Assembly: GCA_902794035.1 (NCBI GenBank) | Contig: CADBFN010000005.1 | Span: 1 to 64,000 of the forward strand | Length of the DNA: 64,000 nucleotides | Direction: 5' to 3' | Origin: an uncultured bacterium | GTDB taxonomy: Bacteria > Cyanobacteriota > Vampirovibrionia > Gastranaerophilales > Gastranaerophilaceae | Shown: positions 35,144 through 46,125 of the stretch, piece by piece | Layout of the letters: each line of letters starts with the position of its first letter | Numbering within the stretch: the stretch's first letter is position 1 | Notes under the pieces: generated by a model | Seen by the model: only the letters and a program-made list of their open reading frames with translations | The model's database searches: none | What the model was told of the DNA's origin: nothing | Position numbers and translations under genes: made by a program

Positions 35144-38100
35144 ATGAAAAAAATATTTGATAAGAAAAAATTATATTTCTTTATACAAAAACCGAGATTT
35201 GCACTTGTAATATCAATTTGTATTGTTTTAATGGGATTGATTTCACTTGCAGGGTTAAAACAGGAAAGCTATCCTGATGTTACCCCTCCGCAAATTCAGG
35301 TTAGTGCAAATTATATGGGCGCAAGTGCGGAAGTTGTTGAATCTTCAGTTGCAACCGTTTTGGAACAAAAATTAAACGGTGTTGAAAACCTTACATATAT
35401 GACTTCAACCTGCTATGACGGTATGTATCAGTTAAAGATGTACTTTAAAGTCGGAACTGATAAAAACGTAAACCTCATGAATGTCCAAAACAGAATTCAG
35501 CAGGTACAATCGCAGTTACCTGAAGATGTACAAAGAACGGGGGTAACTGCAATCAGCAGAACTGCAGGTTCAGGTGCTTTAATTTTAACTCTTATTCCGC
35601 AAAGGGGTAATTGGTCACAATTAGATTTGACAAACTACGGTTCAATTTATGTAAAAGACGAATTAAAACGTGTTGAAGGTGTTGCAGATGTTGATGTTTA
35701 CGGTTCAGGCGACTATTCAATGAGAATATGGCTTGACCCGCAAAAAATGGCAGGATTAAATATTTCAACAAGTGAAGTCAAAGCTGCAATCGCCGCTCAA
35801 AATACTCAGGTAACAGCCGGTGCACTCGGTCAAAGACCAACTGATGATGAACAGGCACTCCAGATTACACTGAAAACTAAGGGCAGATTACAGGATGTTA
35901 AAGAATTTGAAAATATAATTATTCGTTCAAATATAGATGGTTCAAACGTAAAAATTAAAGATATCGCAAAAGTAGAACTCGGAGCTCAAACCTATCAGAA
36001 CTTAGGTTTGGTTGATGGTAAACCTTCTGCGGTTATTGTCATTTCACAGTTACCTGACGCAAATATTATAGACATGTCTAAAGCCGTACATAAAAAAGTT
36101 GCAGAACTTAATTCAAGATTAAATAACGGCTTACAAATAATGACAACAAAAGACGATGCCGATTACATTGAAGAATCAATGTCAGAAGTTGAATTTACCA
36201 TTCTTTTGACAGGTTTAATAGTTGTATTGATTATTTATTTATTCTTAGGCGACGGAATGGCGACACTTGTTCCTTGTGCAACGATTCCGGTTTCTTTAAT
36301 CGGTACATTTTTTGCCTTAAAGGTTATGAATATGTCCATTAACCTTTTGTCTTTGTTTGCATTAGTTTTAGCCGTCGGGGTTGTAGTTGATGATGCGATT
36401 GTTGTAATTGAAAACGTAAAAAGACACATTGACGAAGGTAAATCTGCCATTATTGCGACCCAACTTACTATGGAAGAAGTTGGAGCATCACTTGTTGCAA
36501 TGGCTATGGTTTTGATGGCTGTATTTGTTCCGATTATATTCATGGGCGGAATGACAGGGGTTATGTATAAACAATTTGCGGTTTGTATTGCAGTTTCAAT
36601 TGCAATCTCAGCAATTTGTGCATTATCATTATCTCCTGCTATGTGCTCTCATTTCTTAGGCAAAAGACAAAACAGCGAAATTGATATGCACGAATCATCT
36701 TTAAAAGCACATATAAAACATATTATAAGCAGAGTAAACCAACGTACTATGCAATATGTAACTAAATTTAATCAGGGTTTTGATAAATTAGAAAATTTTT
36801 ATATGGAATTTGTTGAAAAGTTCGTATATAACAAAAAACTAACTATAATATTTTATGTTGCAATTTTATTATTAACCGCATTGGCATTTAAAATTACATC
36901 AACAGGTTTTATTCCTGATGAGGACCAAAAGGTTTTAATTTCAAGTATAACACTACCTGACGGGGCATCATTGCCAAGAACAGAAGAAGTTGCAAGACGA
37001 TTTGTTGCACAGGTAGGCGAAATTGATGGTGTTGATAAGCAAAGACTTACGGTATTCGGCGGGAATGGTGCATCAAACTCCGCATTTGCCATCATCTTGT
37101 TAAAAGACTATGATTACAGAAAAATCGGACCATTAAGATGGATAAAAAGAAAAATCCAGGGACGTCCGACAAATTTATCTCACAATGCAATTTTAAATAA
37201 AATAAGAGTCATTGGTGCAAATACAAAAGAAGCTTCAATTATATCATTCTCTCCTCCTGCAATTCAGGGTATGAGTATGATGGGTGGTTTTGAGTTCCAG
37301 ATGTTATCACAAGGGGATTATACTCCGCAACAAATGGAACAATGGGCTAATAAACTCATTATGGCGGCGAATCAGGATAAATCTTTAAGCAACGTCAATA
37401 CAACATTTCAGGCGAATGTGCCACAATATATTCTTGATATAGATTATGCCAAAGCAATGGCACAAAATGTTGATTTACAGGAATTATACGCCACACTGGC
37501 ATCAATGCTCGGGACATACTATGTTAATGACTTTAATAAATACGGACGTGTATTTAAGGTTGAATTACAAGCACTGAGCAGATTCCGTGACAAAGCTACG
37601 GATTTGGAAGGTATATACGTTACTAACAGAGCAGGCGTTCAGGTTCCTATACTTTCACTTGTAAAATTGAGACAAACAATTGGGACCGCATCAATTACAA
37701 GATATAACTTATATACATCAGTTCAAATTCAGGGTCAGCAATCACCTGGCAAAAGCTCCGGAGACGCAATGAACGCAATGGAAGAAGTAGCAAAACGAGT
37801 ACTGCCGTCAGATATGACATTTGACTGGTCAGGTACATCCGCTCAGGAAAGAGAAGCATCAGGACAAACTATTATGATTGTATGCTTTGCACTGATATTT
37901 GTATATTTGTTCCTTGTTGCATTGTACGAAAGCTACACAATACCTTTTGCTGTACTTCTGATTTCACCGGTTGCAGCTTTAGGGGCATTGATATTCCAAT
38001 TAATGATAAATCAGTCTTTTGATATTTATTCGCAAGTCGGTATGATTACATTGATTGGTCTTGCTGCTAAGCAATCAATTCTGATTGTAGAATTTGCAAA

Positions 38101-38404
38101 AGCAGAGCACGAAAACAATGGATTATCTGTCAAAGATGCGGCAATGAAAGCGGCGAAATTAAGATTCAGAGCAATTATGATGACAGAACTTGCATTCATT
38201 ATCGGGGTATTACCAATGATTTTTGCAAGCGGAGCAGGTGCAAATTCAAGAATTTCTGTCGGTTCTACTGTGTTTGGCGGTATGGTTGCAGCCGCAACTC
38301 TTGGTGCCGTACTTACCCCGGCTTTTTATGTAATAGTACAGGAATTTGTTGATAAATTCCCTAAACATCCGATAACACAAGAGGATTTAACAATCGAAGA
38401 ATAA
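35144..38404 (+). CDS. RND-family multidrug efflux pump, HAE1 type
   Basis: A proton-driven inner-membrane exporter of hydrophobic and amphiphilic compounds. The 1086 aa give the expected 12-helix, two-porter-loop architecture. Helix 1 is [19 protein letters not shown], followed by the porter motif [19 protein letters not shown]. The helix 4 proton-relay pair is in [20 protein letters not shown] (Asp-Asp), and helices 10-12 include [17 protein letters not shown] with a conserved Lys. A longer than usual hydrophilic insert follows helix 6. It is 24 bp after the adaptor gene and 11 bp before the channel gene. Substrates cannot be predicted. Confidence 0.95.
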   Translation: MKKIFDKKKLYFFIQKPRFALVISICIVLMGLISLAGLKQESYPDVTPPQIQVSANYMGASAEVVESSVATVLEQKLNGVENLTYMTSTCYDGMYQLKMYFKVGTDKNVNLMNVQNRIQQVQSQLPEDVQRTGVTAISRTAGSGALILTLIPQRGNWSQLDLTNYGSIYVKDELKRVEGVADVDVYGSGDYSMRIWLDPQKMAGLNISTSEVKAAIAAQNTQVTAGALGQRPTDDEQALQITLKTKGRLQDVKEFENIIIRSNIDGSNVKIKDIAKVELGAQTYQNLGLVDGKPSAVIVISQLPDANIIDMSKAVHKKVAELNSRLNNGLQIMTTKDDADYIEESMSEVEFTILLTGLIVVLIIYLFLGDGMATLVPCATIPVSLIGTFFALKVMNMSINLLSLFALVLAVGVVVDDAIVVIENVKRHIDEGKSAIIATQLTMEEVGASLVAMAMVLMAVFVPIIFMGGMTGVMYKQFAVCIAVSIAISAICALSLSPAMCSHFLGKRQNSEIDMHESSLKAHIKHIISRVNQRTMQYVTKFNQGFDKLENFYMEFVEKFVYNKKLTIIFYVAILLLTALAFKITSTGFIPDEDQKVLISSITLPDGASLPRTEEVARRFVAQVGEIDGVDKQRLTVFGGNGASNSAFAIILLKDYDYRKIGPLRWIKRKIQGRPTNLSHNAILNKIRVIGANTKEASIISFSPPAIQGMSMMGGFEFQMLSQGDYTPQQMEQWANKLIMAANQDKSLSNVNTTFQANVPQYILDIDYAKAMAQNVDLQELYATLASMLGTYYVNDFNKYGRVFKVELQALSRFRDKATDLEGIYVTNRAGVQVPILSLVKLRQTIGTASITRYNLYTSVQIQGQQSPGKSSGDAMNAMEEVAKRVLPSDMTFDWSGTSAQEREASGQTIMIVCFALIFVYLFLVALYESYTIPFAVLLISPVAALGALIFQLMINQSFDIYSQVGMITLIGLAAKQSILIVEFAKAEHENNGLSVKDAAMKAAKLRFRAIMMTELAFIIGVLPMIFASGAGANSRISVGSTVFGGMVAAATLGAVLTPAFYVIVQEFVDKFPKHPITQEDLTIEE

Positions 38405-38415
38405 AGGAAAAAATA

Positions 38416-40008
38416 ATGAAAAAGATTATAAATATAGCATTAATAATTTCAATTATGGCTGCAGGGATAAATACATCCCTTGCCAAGAAATCAAATATAT
38501 CAATAAATATGCCTGATGAAGAAATTGTTAATCAAATAAAAAACGATAAAGCAAACGCTTTAGGGACACATAAAATCGCAAAAAATACAGAACCAGTACA
38601 AATTGTTAAACCTGAAAAACAAAAAAAAGTTAATCAAAGACAAGAAAATAAAAAAACAAAATTAAAAAAAACAACAAAAGAAAAATCTTCTCAGGAAGCA
38701 GAAGGAATGTATGAAACAAAGTTCCCTGTAATTGACAGTAAAATTAATTTTTACGATACTTCAAACCTTCCACAGGAAGTTACACTTGAAGATTGTATTA
38801 AACTTGCAATTACTCACAACCCTACAATTATGTCAGCAATAAGCAATGCTGAGATTTATAAAACAAAAATCGGTCAGGCGTGGAGTAATTATTTTCCAAA
38901 ACTAACAGCAGGAATAAGTTATTCAAGGAACAACATGCTTATGACTATGGGTGGAGCAATGGCAGGTATGATTCCGCAAACATACAATATGTTCTATGTT
39001 CCGAATCTTTCAGCCGATATGCTTTTGTTTGATTTTGGGAAAACAAAAGCAATGGCAGATAACGCACAAAGAATTTATGAATCAACTCGTTATGATGCCG
39101 AAACAAGTATTGAAAGAGTTATTTATAACGTAAAAGTTGCGTATTACAATATGGTATTTGCAAAAGTACAGAAAGAAGTTTACGCGGAAACTGTAAAGGA
39201 TTATGAACTTCAGTTAAAACAGGCAAGAGCTTACTATGAAATTGGTAAAAAACCAAAAATTGATGTTACATATGCTGAATACAACCTTGGAAAAGCACAA
39301 CTTAATGAAATTAAAGCAAAAAATACATTGGAACTTGCTGCCGTCCAGCTTGCAAATGCAGTAGGTATCCCTGAACTTGCAGGAGTGGTATTAAAAGATG
39401 ATTTGAATTCAAAAGAATATATCGTGAATTTTACTGATTTAATACAAACCGCACAGGAATCAAGACCGTCACTTCTTTCTGCTAAGAAAAAAATGGATGC
39501 TTCCGAATTAGCAATTCGTGCAGCCAAAAGAGCATACACTCCGAATATAAATATATTTGGATCTTATCAACACGGCGGACGAGAAATAAACAGTGACTAC
39601 GGATATCAATTTGGTGCACAATTGCAATACTCCAGTGTAAATTTGATGAAACTAAAAAAACAAGCTGATGAAGCCACTGCAACTTATAAAAAAGCTGTAG
39701 CAGATTATGAAAAAGAAAAACAAAATGTTTATCTTGATGTAAAAAGCGCATATATTAATCTTATGAACTCTTTTGACAGTATAAGAGTTTCCAAACTTGC
39801 GCTACAACAAGCAAAAGAACAACAATATCAAGCGTTCAGAAGATATCAGGTTGGGTTAGGTGATGCAATAGAATTTAAAGATTCCGAAAACACATACCTT
39901 AATGCTCAGCTTGATTATTACAATGTCTTATTAAATTACAATATCAATGCGGCAGAACTTGAAAGAGTAATTGGCGCACCGATTAAACACTCAGACATTG
40001 AATTATAA
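38416..40008 (+). CDS. TolC-family outer membrane efflux protein
   Basis: The outer-membrane channel of the tripartite pump. In the 530-aa protein a signal peptide (residues 1-23, ending SLAKK or nearby) is followed by a long, strongly basic low-complexity segment (about 50-95, Lys-rich), which is unusual for TolC. The two structural repeats come next: LEDCIKLAITHNPTIMSAISN and VYLDVKSAYINLMNSFDSIR, with QARAYYEIGKKPKIDVTYAE as a typical repeat junction. The Lys-rich linker may contact peptidoglycan or the envelope (inference). It is last in the RND operon and convergent with the next gene. Confidence 0.92.
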   Translation: MKKIINIALIISIMAAGINTSLAKKSNISINMPDEEIVNQIKNDKANALGTHKIAKNTEPVQIVKPEKQKKVNQRQENKKTKLKKTTKEKSSQEAEGMYETKFPVIDSKINFYDTSNLPQEVTLEDCIKLAITHNPTIMSAISNAEIYKTKIGQAWSNYFPKLTAGISYSRNNMLMTMGGAMAGMIPQTYNMFYVPNLSADMLLFDFGKTKAMADNAQRIYESTRYDAETSIERVIYNVKVAYYNMVFAKVQKEVYAETVKDYELQLKQARAYYEIGKKPKIDVTYAEYNLGKAQLNEIKAKNTLELAAVQLANAVGIPELAGVVLKDDLNSKEYIVNFTDLIQTAQESRPSLLSAKKKMDASELAIRAAKRAYTPNINIFGSYQHGGREINSDYGYQFGAQLQYSSVNLMKLKKQADEATATYKKAVADYEKEKQNVYLDVKSAYINLMNSFDSIRVSKLALQQAKEQQYQAFRRYQVGLGDAIEFKDSENTYLNAQLDYYNVLLNYNINAAELERVIGAPIKHSDIEL

Positions 40009-40009
40009 A

Positions 40010-40618
40010 CTACTGCGAAATGCTGACAATTGCATAAGCATTATAATCTAAAGAACCATATATAATTTTTATATGGTCATCATCTTCGTTTACCCAATTT
40101 GCAAACAATATTTCTTCCTGTTCATAATCCTCATTAGTTTCAGTTGCAGGTATAGTAGCCATAAGAGTATGTGCCTGATACAAATTCAGCACAATTTTTC
40201 CGTCCTCATTTTTACCCTCTACCTGATAATGCCCGACAGGAATATAACCATCTCCAACTTTTATTTCAACAGGCAAAGCTAATACAGGCAAAGATGCATC
40301 AGCACCCTGATTATTATTTATTGCTTCTGTTTCATTTGATTGAGAAAATTCTTCACCTCTTGGGGAACCGTTATTTAAAAGGATTTTTTTCCATTTATCT
40401 AATTTTTTATTTTTCTTTTTTATTGCCTGTTCAAATTCTTCATCACTGACAAATCTTGATTCTTTGGGACTGGATAAATCAGTATTAAAATTCCCCCACA
40501 AATCGTCATCCTGCGCATATGCAGGCAGCACAAACTTACCTGTAATAAACGAACTACCGCTCATACAAACAGTATTCAATATTAATAATGCGACAAGTAT
40601 CGATAATAATTTTTTCAT
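40010..40618 (-). CDS. secreted or periplasmic protein of unknown function
   Basis: A 202-aa protein with a signal peptide (KKLLSILVALLILNTVCM, cleavage probably after PAYAQ). A charged linker (EQAIKKKNKKLDKWKK) and an Asn/Gln-rich stretch follow, then a beta-rich C-terminal domain (IKVGDGYIPVGHYQVEGK; HIKIIYGSLDYNAYAIVSI). I recognise no family. It ends 1 bp from the efflux channel gene on the opposite strand and has its own promoter region. Export plus proximity suggests an envelope role, with no stronger claim. Confidence 0.82.
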   Translation of the reverse strand: MKKLLSILVALLILNTVCMSGSSFITGKFVLPAYAQDDDLWGNFNTDLSSPKESRFVSDEEFEQAIKKKNKKLDKWKKILLNNGSPRGEEFSQSNETEAINNNQGADASLPVLALPVEIKVGDGYIPVGHYQVEGKNEDGKIVLNLYQAHTLMATIPATETNEDYEQEEILFANWVNEDDDHIKIIYGSLDYNAYAIVSISQ

Positions 40619-40766
40619 ACTCTTATCTTAATAATATTTATAAAAAAGTAAACCCAATGTTCGTATGATTAATTTTTGTATATATTTTTGGATATACTAT
40701 GGTATTTCTTTTTTTTTGATATAAAATTGTAAAAAATACTTATACATTTACACTAGTGGAGGCTCT

Positions 40767-42647
40767 ATGCAAATAAACAAAATATATGGTTATAATTTTG
40801 AAAATAAATACAATAACCATAACAAAGAAACTTCGTTTGAAGGTTTAAACATTAAATCACTATTGACCCATGCGGCAAAAAAAGCAAAAGAACAGGAAAT
40901 TTTAAATTATAACCGTTCAAAAATAAGTAATATCCTTGGGGTTCAAACATCTACAATTACAGACCTTACAAAAGGGATAAATGAAAAAAGATTTAGTTTC
41001 CTGAAAGCACTTACTGCACACTATAATGCAAGAAATTTCAACAGGGATAACAATTTAAAAGAATCACCGGATGCACTTATAGAAACATTTAAATATATAA
41101 CAAAACCACAAATTGAACACTTTCAGATTGCAAATAAAACCAATGCCCCTTTTGAATTAATTTTGCAGATTTTTAAAAATGCAGAAGATAAAAAAGGTTT
41201 AAGTTTTATTCAAAAAATTCAAAACGATATTCTTGATAATTCAACAAGAAGCGCTAAGAAGATTTTAAAAATGCTTACTTCCCCAAATAAAAAAGAATAT
41301 ATTGAACATACAGACAATTACTCTTCATATCTTAAATTAAATACTGAAAATGATAATGCAATAGAAGAACTTGATAAACTTATAGCAGACGGGAAATATA
41401 GTTCCAGACAATATGATGTAAAATATAATGTAAAACAACTTATCAAAATTGATAATTTAGAATCAGTATTTTCTAATAATATTGAAACATTAGAAAACAA
41501 TTATTCTCACGAAGGAAAAATTTTATTAAAATCATTATTTTTAGAATATTTTCCAAATAAAAAAGATTTATCTAAAAATGCAATCTCAGATATTTTAGAT
41601 ATGTATAAGACTTCTAATCCAAAAAATATAGACATAAGAACAGAATTGCTTGACAGGTTTAAATTTGCACAAAAACCTGAAGATAATTCCGATATCAAAG
41701 CTATGAAAAGCCTTTTTAACAGAATAGATAATGATGAAAGCAGTGCAAATTTTATAAATAATATACTAAAAGATAATCCAAAACTACATTCAATAAACGA
41801 ATTGGAAGAGATTTTATCTATTGTACCGGCTAAAAAGGCTGAAATATTCCACAAAAATATCGCAAGAATTATTAATTATACAGATAAAGAAGAGAGAGTA
41901 AAAGCTCTTCAAAATGAAGTAGAAAATCCATTTTTCATAACTCCGGGATATGCATACAGGCTGGATGCTTCTATAAAGGCAGGATTTTCCAAAGAAGAAT
42001 CCAAATTCAGTAAATTTCTTAAAAAAATCGAAAACAAAATTAATATTATCCGTTATGAAAAAAGTCAATCAAAATCTTCAAGTCAAGTTTCAGAGCCAAT
42101 AAAAATTACAACTGAAAAAGAGAATAAAGATAATACAGCTAAAATTGAATTAAAACGCACATTTAAAGAATCAAGAGAGGCTAGAAAACTTCGGGTGCAA
42201 AATGACGTAAATGAAATAATAAAACAAAAACTCGGAGAAAAAACTCTGGCAAAACAAAAAGAAGCGTATAATAATGGTGCAATGGTTATGAGATTAAAGC
42301 TTCTTCCGGAAATATTCAATTCAATCCGCGAAACAAGAAAAACTCAAAGGCTTGCAGGTCTTAGACCAAAAGTTGAAAATAAAGATGCAATAAAATTATA
42401 CTCAAAAATTAACGGTAAAAACCGCAAACTTGTTAATTATATGCTTAAACAAACAGATGCTACCGGCGAAAGGATTTTTGACATAAAAGATATCATAGCC
42501 AAACTTAATGAATTTGAAATATATATTGATAAAATGAAGAAAATTAATCCAAAATTATCAGCAAAAGATATAAAAGAAATTTATAATAACGAATTTATAT
42601 ATTTAAATAACACATACGGAAAACTGAAACGTTTAAAAAAGAAATAA
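40767..42647 (+). CDS. large helical protein of unknown function
   Basis: A 626-aa, Lys/Asn/Ile-rich, almost entirely helical protein without signal peptide, membrane helix or motif I can assign. The N-terminus carries NKETSFEGLNIKSLL, whose SFEGL resembles APAFKGL in the small protein at 3428. The last 170 residues are strongly basic and coiled-coil-like (FKESREARKLRVQNDVNEII). GGAGG lies 5 nt before the ATG and a bidirectional terminator follows. An effector or structural role is conceivable, but nothing in the sequence decides it. Confidence 0.8.
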   Translation: MQINKIYGYNFENKYNNHNKETSFEGLNIKSLLTHAAKKAKEQEILNYNRSKISNILGVQTSTITDLTKGINEKRFSFLKALTAHYNARNFNRDNNLKESPDALIETFKYITKPQIEHFQIANKTNAPFELILQIFKNAEDKKGLSFIQKIQNDILDNSTRSAKKILKMLTSPNKKEYIEHTDNYSSYLKLNTENDNAIEELDKLIADGKYSSRQYDVKYNVKQLIKIDNLESVFSNNIETLENNYSHEGKILLKSLFLEYFPNKKDLSKNAISDILDMYKTSNPKNIDIRTELLDRFKFAQKPEDNSDIKAMKSLFNRIDNDESSANFINNILKDNPKLHSINELEEILSIVPAKKAEIFHKNIARIINYTDKEERVKALQNEVENPFFITPGYAYRLDASIKAGFSKEESKFSKFLKKIENKINIIRYEKSQSKSSSQVSEPIKITTEKENKDNTAKIELKRTFKESREARKLRVQNDVNEIIKQKLGEKTLAKQKEAYNNGAMVMRLKLLPEIFNSIRETRKTQRLAGLRPKVENKDAIKLYSKINGKNRKLVNYMLKQTDATGERIFDIKDIIAKLNEFEIYIDKMKKINPKLSAKDIKEIYNNEFIYLNNTYGKLKRLKKK

Positions 42648-42657
42648 AATAATAAGA

Positions 42658-42697
42658 AACGAGGTCTAAATAGTTAATATTTAGGCCTCGTTTTTTA
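42658..42697. terminator. bidirectional terminator between the 626-aa gene and gyrA
   Basis: A 15-bp stem (AACGAGGTCTAAATA with TATTTAGGCCTCGTT, one G-T pair) and a 5-nt loop runs into a T6 tract. The A-run on the other side serves gyrA. Confidence 0.88.
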
Positions 42698-42715
42698 TTA
42701 TTTTAATATAATTAT

Positions 42716-45292
42716 TTATTCTTCTGCTGAAGGTTCTTGCGCTTCCTGCGAAGTCAAAAGGCTGGTCTGCTGAACTTCATTTTGTCCATCAGATTCAACC
42801 TGCGCTGATGAAGATTTTACAGCATCACTTTCATCAGGATTTAAGATTTTATTTACTGATACAACACTATCGCCTTCATTTAAGTTTTGCGCTCTGACAC
42901 CTGTTGCAGGACGACCTTGTTGCGAAATTGAGCCTGCATTTATTCTTGTAACAACACCATTTGCAGTAACAAGCATAATATCATCACTATCTTCTACGAT
43001 AGTAAGTGCAACAAGTCTTGATGATGAAGTCTTAAACTTAGTTGCAATTAAACCGATACCGCCTCTGTTTTGAGTTCTGAATTCAGATAATTTTGTACGT
43101 TTACCAAATCCGTCTGAAGTTACAACCAACAAATCAGCATCATAATCCTGCGGAACAATATCACAACCAACGATTTCATCGCCGGTTCTTAATTTCATAG
43201 AAATTACACCTTTTGCACTTCTGCCTAACGGTCTTAGATCTTTAATAGGGAATCTTATTGCCATACCGCAAGATGTTCCGATAATTATTTCGTCATAAGA
43301 TTTTGCAAGTTTTACCCAATTCAGGCTATCGCCTTCATCAAGCCCGATTGCAATAATTCCGTTTCTTCTTATATTAGAGAAATTATCTAGTTCAATTCTC
43401 TTTATATTACCTTTTTTAGTAAGCATAATAAGATTTAACTCGTGAGAGAATACGCTTACAGGAACAACAGCCGTAATTTTTTCGTCCTGTTCAATAGGAA
43501 GAACATTTATAATAGGCAAACCTTTGGACTGACGACCTCCTTCAGGGAAGTCATATACATTCAGACTATAAACAGTACCTTTTGATGAGAAGAACAACAC
43601 TTTATCATGCATCATTGCAGTAAAGAAATGTTGAATATCATCATCTTCTTTTGTTTTGATACCTGATTTACCTCTTGTTGCTCTGTTTTGGCGTTCAAAA
43701 GTATCCAAAGGAATACGTTTCAAATACCCTTGATGCGTAATAAATACGGCCATAGGAGTATTTGGAGTCAAATCCTCAATTGTAACTTCTCCGCGTTCAG
43801 GAACAATTTGAGTCTTTCTTTCATCACCATATTTTTCTTTATCGTCAAGAAGTTCTGTTTTGATGATATCGAGAATTTTTTGACGACTAGCCAAAATACC
43901 TTCATATTCTTCGATTTTCTTTAACAATTCATCATATTCAGCCTTAACCTTATCTTGTTCCAGACCTGTCAAACGACGTAATTGCATTTCAAGAATTGCA
44001 TTTGCCTGATCAGCATCAAGACCGAATCGACTCATCAAACCTTCTCTTGCAATATCAGTGGTTTTAGATTTTTTGATAAGTTCTATAACTTCATCAATCG
44101 AACCCAGGGCAATAATTAAACCTGCCAAGATATGCGCTCTGATTTTTGCTTTTTTGAGATAGAAAATTGTTCTGCGTGTTACAATTTCTATTCTGTGTTC
44201 AACAAATTCGTTTAATACTTCATACAAATTCATTAAACGAGGCTGCTGACCGCATAATGCAACCATGTTTACACCGAACGTTGTTTCCAACTGAGTAAAT
44301 TTGTATAAGTTATTTCTTACAACATCAGGTTTTGCATCACGTTTCAATTCAATAACAATTCTCATACCTTCGCGGTCGGATTCATCACGAATATCAGAAA
44401 TACCTTTAATTTTTTCATCTTTTACAAGGTCAGCTATTTTTTCAATCAACATAGCTTTATTGACCTGATAAGGAATTTCTGTAATAACAATTGCGGTTCG
44501 ACCCTGACGGCCTGCACCACCTGCAATTTCTTCAAAACCTGAAACTGCAGACATTGTAATAGATCCTCTGCCTGTTTCATAAGCCTGTTTAATATCATTT
44601 TTACCAACAATAGTAGCCGCAGTCGGGAAATCAGGACCTTTAATATATTCCATAAGTTCAGCAATAGTAATATTAGGATTGTCAATTAACGCAATTGTAC
44701 CATCTACGACTTCGCACAAATTGTGAGGCGGGATATTTGTAGCCATACCAACTGCAATACCTGAAACACCATTTAATAGAAGCATCGGCAACCTGACAGG
44801 CAATACAGTAGGTTCCTGCAAAGAACCGTCAAAGTTTGGCTGGAACTCAACCGTTTCACAATCTATATCAGCAAGCATTGATTGAGTAATTTTGTGCATA
44901 CGGGCTTCTGTATAACGCATAGCAGCAGCGCCATCACCATCAACAGAACCAAAGTTTCCATGACCATCTACCATTAAATATCTTGTCGAAAAGTCCTGAG
45001 CCATACGAACAAGAGCTTCGTAAACAGAACTGTCACCATGCGGGTGATATTTACCTAAAACTTCCCCAACAATACGGGCGCATTTTCTAAATGGTTTATC
45101 GGGGTACATACCGAGTTCGTTCATAGAATACAAAATACGTCTGTGAACGGGTTTTAAACCATCTCTTACATCAGGCAATGCACGACCGACAATTACACTC
45201 ATTGCATAATCAATATATGAGCGCTTCATTTCTTCTCTTATATTTACGGGAACTATTTTCCCATCACCAAACATGTTCTGTTGAGTAGTCAA
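42716..45292 (-). CDS. gyrA: DNA gyrase subunit A
   Basis: The cleaving subunit of gyrase. The winged-helix core has the quinolone-region sequence [18 protein letters not shown] (Ser at the E. coli 83 position, Glu at 87) and the catalytic Tyr in [10 protein letters not shown]. The C-terminal beta-pinwheel carries a GyrA-box-like [12 protein letters not shown], favouring GyrA over ParC. The last 40 residues are acidic. I place the start at TTG 45292, because GGAGG sits 8 nt before it; TTG 45307 overlaps that site and ATG 45274 has none. An extended -10 TGCTATAAT lies at 45331-45323. Confidence 0.95.
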   Translation of the reverse strand: MTTQQNMFGDGKIVPVNIREEMKRSYIDYAMSVIVGRALPDVRDGLKPVHRRILYSMNELGMYPDKPFRKCARIVGEVLGKYHPHGDSSVYEALVRMAQDFSTRYLMVDGHGNFGSVDGDGAAAMRYTEARMHKITQSMLADIDCETVEFQPNFDGSLQEPTVLPVRLPMLLLNGVSGIAVGMATNIPPHNLCEVVDGTIALIDNPNITIAELMEYIKGPDFPTAATIVGKNDIKQAYETGRGSITMSAVSGFEEIAGGAGRQGRTAIVITEIPYQVNKAMLIEKIADLVKDEKIKGISDIRDESDREGMRIVIELKRDAKPDVVRNNLYKFTQLETTFGVNMVALCGQQPRLMNLYEVLNEFVEHRIEIVTRRTIFYLKKAKIRAHILAGLIIALGSIDEVIELIKKSKTTDIAREGLMSRFGLDADQANAILEMQLRRLTGLEQDKVKAEYDELLKKIEEYEGILASRQKILDIIKTELLDDKEKYGDERKTQIVPERGEVTIEDLTPNTPMAVFITHQGYLKRIPLDTFERQNRATRGKSGIKTKEDDDIQHFFTAMMHDKVLFFSSKGTVYSLNVYDFPEGGRQSKGLPIINVLPIEQDEKITAVVPVSVFSHELNLIMLTKKGNIKRIELDNFSNIRRNGIIAIGLDEGDSLNWVKLAKSYDEIIIGTSCGMAIRFPIKDLRPLGRSAKGVISMKLRTGDEIVGCDIVPQDYDADLLVVTSDGFGKRTKLSEFRTQNRGGIGLIATKFKTSSSRLVALTIVEDSDDIMLVTANGVVTRINAGSISQQGRPATGVRAQNLNEGDSVVSVNKILNPDESDAVKSSSAQVESDGQNEVQQTSLLTSQEAQEPSAEE

Positions 45293-45322
45293 TTCAATAT
45301 CCTCCAAGTCTTATATGTCAAT

Positions 45323-45331
45323 ATTATAGCA
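45323..45331 (-). promoter_or_regulatory. extended -10 promoter of gyrA
   Basis: TGCTATAAT is a perfect extended -10. The expected start near 45316 gives a short leader with GGAGG. No -35 is apparent. Confidence 0.6.
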
Positions 45332-45382
45332 TAAAAACAAGCATTTTGCCCAGATTCTTTACAATAGGTAAAGATAATTCAC

Positions 45383-45795
45383 ATAATGTAAATTATAAGT
45401 TGTTCATTTCTTTTCTTTTGTTTGCGAGGCAAAAGAAAAGAAATGAACCAAAGAAAAGAAAACGTCGCTGATTACAATACCGCCTTCGGCGGCATAAGAC
45501 TGCTAACGCAGTAATATGTGTTTTTGCCTATCGGCAAAAATCTCTTAGCGCGCCTTAGGACAACGGCGCGCGCTTGAGATATTATCATCAAAGGCGCCGT
45601 AGTTTTAGGCGCCTGATTGATTTTTGTCCGTAAGGACAAAAACGAATGAACATTTTATACTTATATCTTATGCTCGGAGCAATGCCGGTAGGCATTGCAG
45701 TGAAATAGCGTGTTTTTCTTTTCGGTTCACTTTTCTTTTTGCGTCGCAATCAAAAAGAAAAGTGAACAATGCTTCTTTCTTATAATTTACATTAT
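45383..45795. repeat. 413-bp non-coding hairpin array bounded by perfect 17-bp inverted repeats
   Basis: The ends ATAATGTAAATTATAAG (45383-45399) and CTTATAATTTACATTAT (45779-45795) are perfect inverse copies. Inside, in order, lie a 19-bp perfect hairpin (45402-45448, 9-nt loop), CCGCC/GGCGG (45480-45492), CTGC/GCAG (45500-45511), TTTTTGCC/GGCAAAAA (45521-45540), a GC-rich stem AGCGCGCC/GGCGCGCGCT (45547-45574), AGGCGCC/GGCGCCT (45592-45614), TTTTTGTCC/GGACAAAAA (45621-45642), CAATGCC/GGCATTG (45680-45697) and a 17-bp perfect hairpin (45725-45767, 9-nt loop). The first and last hairpins resemble each other. No protein-like frame is present. It lies between gyrA and the comF operon. Confidence 0.85.
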
Positions 45796-45810
45796 AAGAA
45801 CAAAAATATC

Positions 45811-46122
45811 TTATTTGTGATATTTTTGTTCCACCATTTCGAGCCACTTTGCATGATTGTAATTTTTATAACTGTCAGCAAAATTTATAAGGGAAGTCAC
45901 AAGTTTTCTCCCGCTGTCAGATTTCCCAACAATTAAATAATCGCCGTTTTCGTTTTCACAATACAAAATTTCTTTATGAATTATTTTTTCAACATTATTT
46001 TTCGGATTTTTATTTATCACCTGAAATAACCATTTGTGCAAAAGTTCTAATGGCGTGGTTTTATGTGTCATTAGTTCTTCATTATGTCCTTGTAAAAATT
46101 TTGCAAAATCAGTCAGTATCAT
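45811..46122 (-). CDS. small protein of unknown function in the comF operon
   Basis: A 103-aa soluble protein (LTDFAKFLQGHNEELMTHKT, LLHKWLFQVINKNPKNN, YCENENGDYLIVGKSDSGRK) ending in a basic tail EQKYHK. I know no family. It starts 3 bp after the comF stop codon, so it is co-transcribed and probably coupled. The hairpin array begins just 15 bp beyond its stop codon and would lie at the 3' end of this transcript. Confidence 0.78.
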   Translation of the reverse strand: MILTDFAKFLQGHNEELMTHKTTPLELLHKWLFQVINKNPKNNVEKIIHKEILYCENENGDYLIVGKSDSGRKLVTSLINFADSYKNYNHAKWLEMVEQKYHK

Positions 46123-46125
46123 ATT

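Noticed and set aside
45383-45795. CRISPR array or integron attC reading of the hairpin-rich region
   Set aside because: There are no regularly spaced identical direct repeats with spacers, the hairpins differ from each other, and no cas or integrase gene is nearby.
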